From Antedon bifida (Eukaryota; Echinodermata; Crinoidea; Comatulida; Antedonidae), in assembly GCA_963402885.1 (NCBI GenBank), contig OY727101.1:18266417-18330416 (forward strand): 64,000 nucleotides of DNA. The letters are read 5' to 3'. Under the pieces are notes generated by a model, which worked only from the letters and a program-made list of their open reading frames with translations, did not search any database and was not told the DNA's origin. The position numbers and the translations under genes were made by a program. This document shows positions 62,399-64,000 of the stretch, piece by piece (the first letter of the stretch is position 1; every line of letters begins with the position of its first letter).

Positions 62399-64000
62399 GT
62401 AAGACGAAAGTGCCATTGATTATCATGATTTACACATAGCGATAATAGGCATATCTATCGTCACATTAGTATAGGAATAAAGCAATACATATTTAGATGA
62501 TTACCAGCATTATAAGATGCTCATAAACTAAATGTTCTTTAAAGACCAAGAAGAGTGCAGTTCTTAGTTGTTTCCATGTTAGAGACAGCAACAAATAATA
62601 GACGATACTCCTGCCTGAACAAGCAGTTCAAATAGTTAGTTATAAACAAATATATGAACAGCCCCGTACATAATGTTGAACTCCAGATTCGATAAGAACA
62701 GTATAAATAGTTTACTTGATGTTGTTTTGTAGGCATGTAAATCTTTTCTGGTACCGACTTTGGTAGCAGAGCGAATTTGGTTGATGGTATTCACTATCTT
62801 CTTTAGGCCACGTCAATATAATATAGAAATTGCACACATGAGTATTGTGGTCATGACAATCTTAAGTCTTTATTTGAAAAAAATGATGATGTGCCCATAC
62901 ACTGTATCTCTACCATATTTGGATATACCACTACCATAATTTGGCACATCACACTTTTATTGTTAAACTAGTTTGATAGTGTAGACAGCTTTATGGGGGA
63001 TGATGGTGATCTAAACGATGACAAAATAATAACAGTTGGAATTGATGTATTTTTTACAGGAATAAAAGAAAAACTAGGGTATTTGAAAGGCATTGGTGTT
63101 TCAATTATCTGGTTAGGATCAGTACTAAAAACACCATACAAAGATCTTGGGTACGATGTGTCCAACTTCGTAATGGTAGACCCTGTGATTGGCACAGCTG
63201 AAGATTTTACGAACCTCGTAAATGAAATTCATAAACAAGGTGAGTGAGTTTGGATTGGACGTTAAGCTGTTGGTTTAGCATACATTTCATATTCCAATAT
63301 AACTAAAAAAAAAGAGACAGCAAAATACAAGTTACTAAAAAAATACAATTCGACGTTGTTATCATTTTCGTATGAAAGTAGGCCTATTTACACATTATTC
63401 AGTACGTTACAAAAGTGTCATAGAAAGCATGAAAACAAAATGTTTCGACCAATGGGTGACGGATATGTTTTTAGTTAATCACTGAAACTTAATGTTTTAG
63501 CAAAGGAAAATAATACAAACAACAATGTATTGTTATGAGGTCGAACCGCTTCTACGAAAGAGTGTTCCTCTGTTGCAAAAGAGTGTACCAATAAATTATT
63601 TATTAATAATTAGTAAAAATAATAATAAATATTGTTGATTACAGGTATGTATATTATTCTGGAGATTCCGCCGAACCAGTCCAGTGACGAACATGAATGG
63701 TTTATTGACAGTATGAGTAGTAGAACTTCCCAGTTTAGTGATTACTATATCTGGGCAAATGGTGTCAACGGAGGACCCCCAAACAACTGGGTAAATTTAT
63801 AATATATAATGAATTTAATAATGTACACTGTTAGTAAAGTAAGGTTATGGCCACATCATTGATTCCTTTAAAAATGAATAGAAGTAAAGTTGAGAATGCC
63901 TCGACGTTTCTGTTGTTACTACAATCGTCTTCTGGCGTAAAAGAAATGAAACAATATTAATAAAATTAACATAATTTCTTTATAGAAGAAGAATGTTTTA
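61900..64000 (+). CDS. SLC3A1: SLC3A1 (rBAT)-like paralogue, 5' part only, cut by window edge
   Basis: Three exons are clear: 61900-62398, 63060-63239 and 63645-63790; a fourth may begin at 63986. The coding part seen is 275 residues. Seen: a long cytosolic tail (1-108) rich in Ser, Thr, Pro and Lys; membrane segment about 109-130; C134 just outside it; Ca-site-like DSDGDGIGD at 156-164; GH13 barrel start; region I as LEIPPNQSS with glutamate (E233) where most members have aspartate; and PPNNW at the exon 3 end. Exon sizes and phases after the first exon match the minus-strand paralogue (180 bases; phases 1, 1, 0), so the two are duplicates. Expected role, by family: type II membrane subunit that brings an SLC7 light chain to the cell surface. 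Regions II-IV lie outside the window, so loss of catalysis cannot be judged here. Confidence 0.93.
62884..62992. mobile_element. TA-flanked MITE family, copy 7, in intron 1 of the plus gene
   Basis: It starts inside the element at ATGATGTGCCCATACACTG and ends AGTTTGATAGTGTAGACAGC followed by TTTATG. The left terminal repeat is absent. It ends about 67 bases before the exon 2 acceptor of the plus-strand SLC3A1-like gene. Confidence 0.75.
63060..63239 (+). CDS. SLC3A1: SLC3A1-like plus gene, exon 2: GH13 barrel
   Basis: This 180-base exon encodes residues 167-227. Acceptor TTTTTTACAG|GA and donor CAAG|GTGAGT are both phase 1. It reads [40 protein letters not shown] and [12 protein letters not shown], parallel to exon 3 of the minus-strand paralogue. 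A MITE copy ends about 67 bases upstream of the acceptor. Confidence 0.94.
63645..63790 (+). CDS. SLC3A1: SLC3A1-like plus gene, exon 3: GH13 region I
   Basis: This exon encodes residues 227-275. The acceptor is GATTACAG|GT, the donor TGG|GTAAAT, phase 0. It contains [17 protein letters not shown] and [16 protein letters not shown]. It is six bases shorter than the matching minus-gene exon. The [11 protein letters not shown] stretch is identical in both paralogues, including the histidine-to-glutamine change in region I. Confidence 0.94.
63986..64000 (+). CDS. Possible start of exon 4 of the SLC3A1-like plus gene
   Basis: A pyrimidine-rich acceptor (TTTCTTTATAG) ends at 63985, in the place where exon 4 is expected, and the five following codons are open in the required phase 0 (KKNVL). 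They do not obviously resemble the paralogue's ISTHGGPAW, so the true acceptor may lie beyond the window. Confidence 0.35.

Noticed and set aside
1..64000. CRISPR arrays, bacterial operons or prophage
   Set aside because: Direct repeats here lack the repeat-spacer layout, there are no dense long frames, and the genes have introns.

Overview
The window is AT-rich animal DNA, roughly two-thirds A+T by eye. Genes have short exons, GT-AG introns, and introns full of small repeats. Both recognisable genes are SLC3A1/rBAT-type amino-acid-transporter heavy chains, an animal family. The palindrome TAGGCCTA is strongly over-represented, which I associate with echinoderm genomes. Together this suggests a marine invertebrate deuterostome, most likely an echinoderm; the species cannot be read from the sequence.

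Layout. Positions 1 to about 44,600 hold no gene I can recognise. This stretch is mostly unique AT-rich sequence with several small repeat families: a TA-flanked MITE family, a TAA-flanked Harbinger-like MITE family, a tRNA-derived SINE, foldback elements, and tandem repeats including a 15-bp minisatellite at 25.15-25.67 kb. Possible fragments of coding or transcribed units occur near 4.0, 13.3, 28.5 and 40.5 kb. All of these are weak.

The right third carries two head-to-head SLC3A1-like paralogues. The minus-strand gene runs from its ATG at 60,510 to its stop at 44,617. It has 11 coding exons that sum exactly to 1,977 bases (658 residues plus stop), with GT-AG boundaries and a continuous reading frame. 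The plus-strand paralogue starts at 61,900 and runs off the right edge after three clear exons. The two start codons are about 1.4 kb apart, so the pair may share a bidirectional promoter.

Both proteins read as type II membrane glycoproteins: a cytosolic tail, one membrane segment, a cysteine just outside it that could bond a light-chain transporter, then a GH13 (alpha-glucosidase-like) ectodomain. In the minus-strand protein all canonical GH13 catalytic positions are replaced, so it should not be an active glucosidase. The expected role is to escort an SLC7-family light chain to the plasma membrane; no light-chain gene is in the window.

The introns of the minus-strand gene have been remodelled by repeats. 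Intron 4 (5.4 kb) contains three related units in tandem (53.09-57.07 kb) that end in terminal hairpins, the last one stopping 17 bases from an exon donor. Several MITE copies also sit within tens of bases of exon edges.
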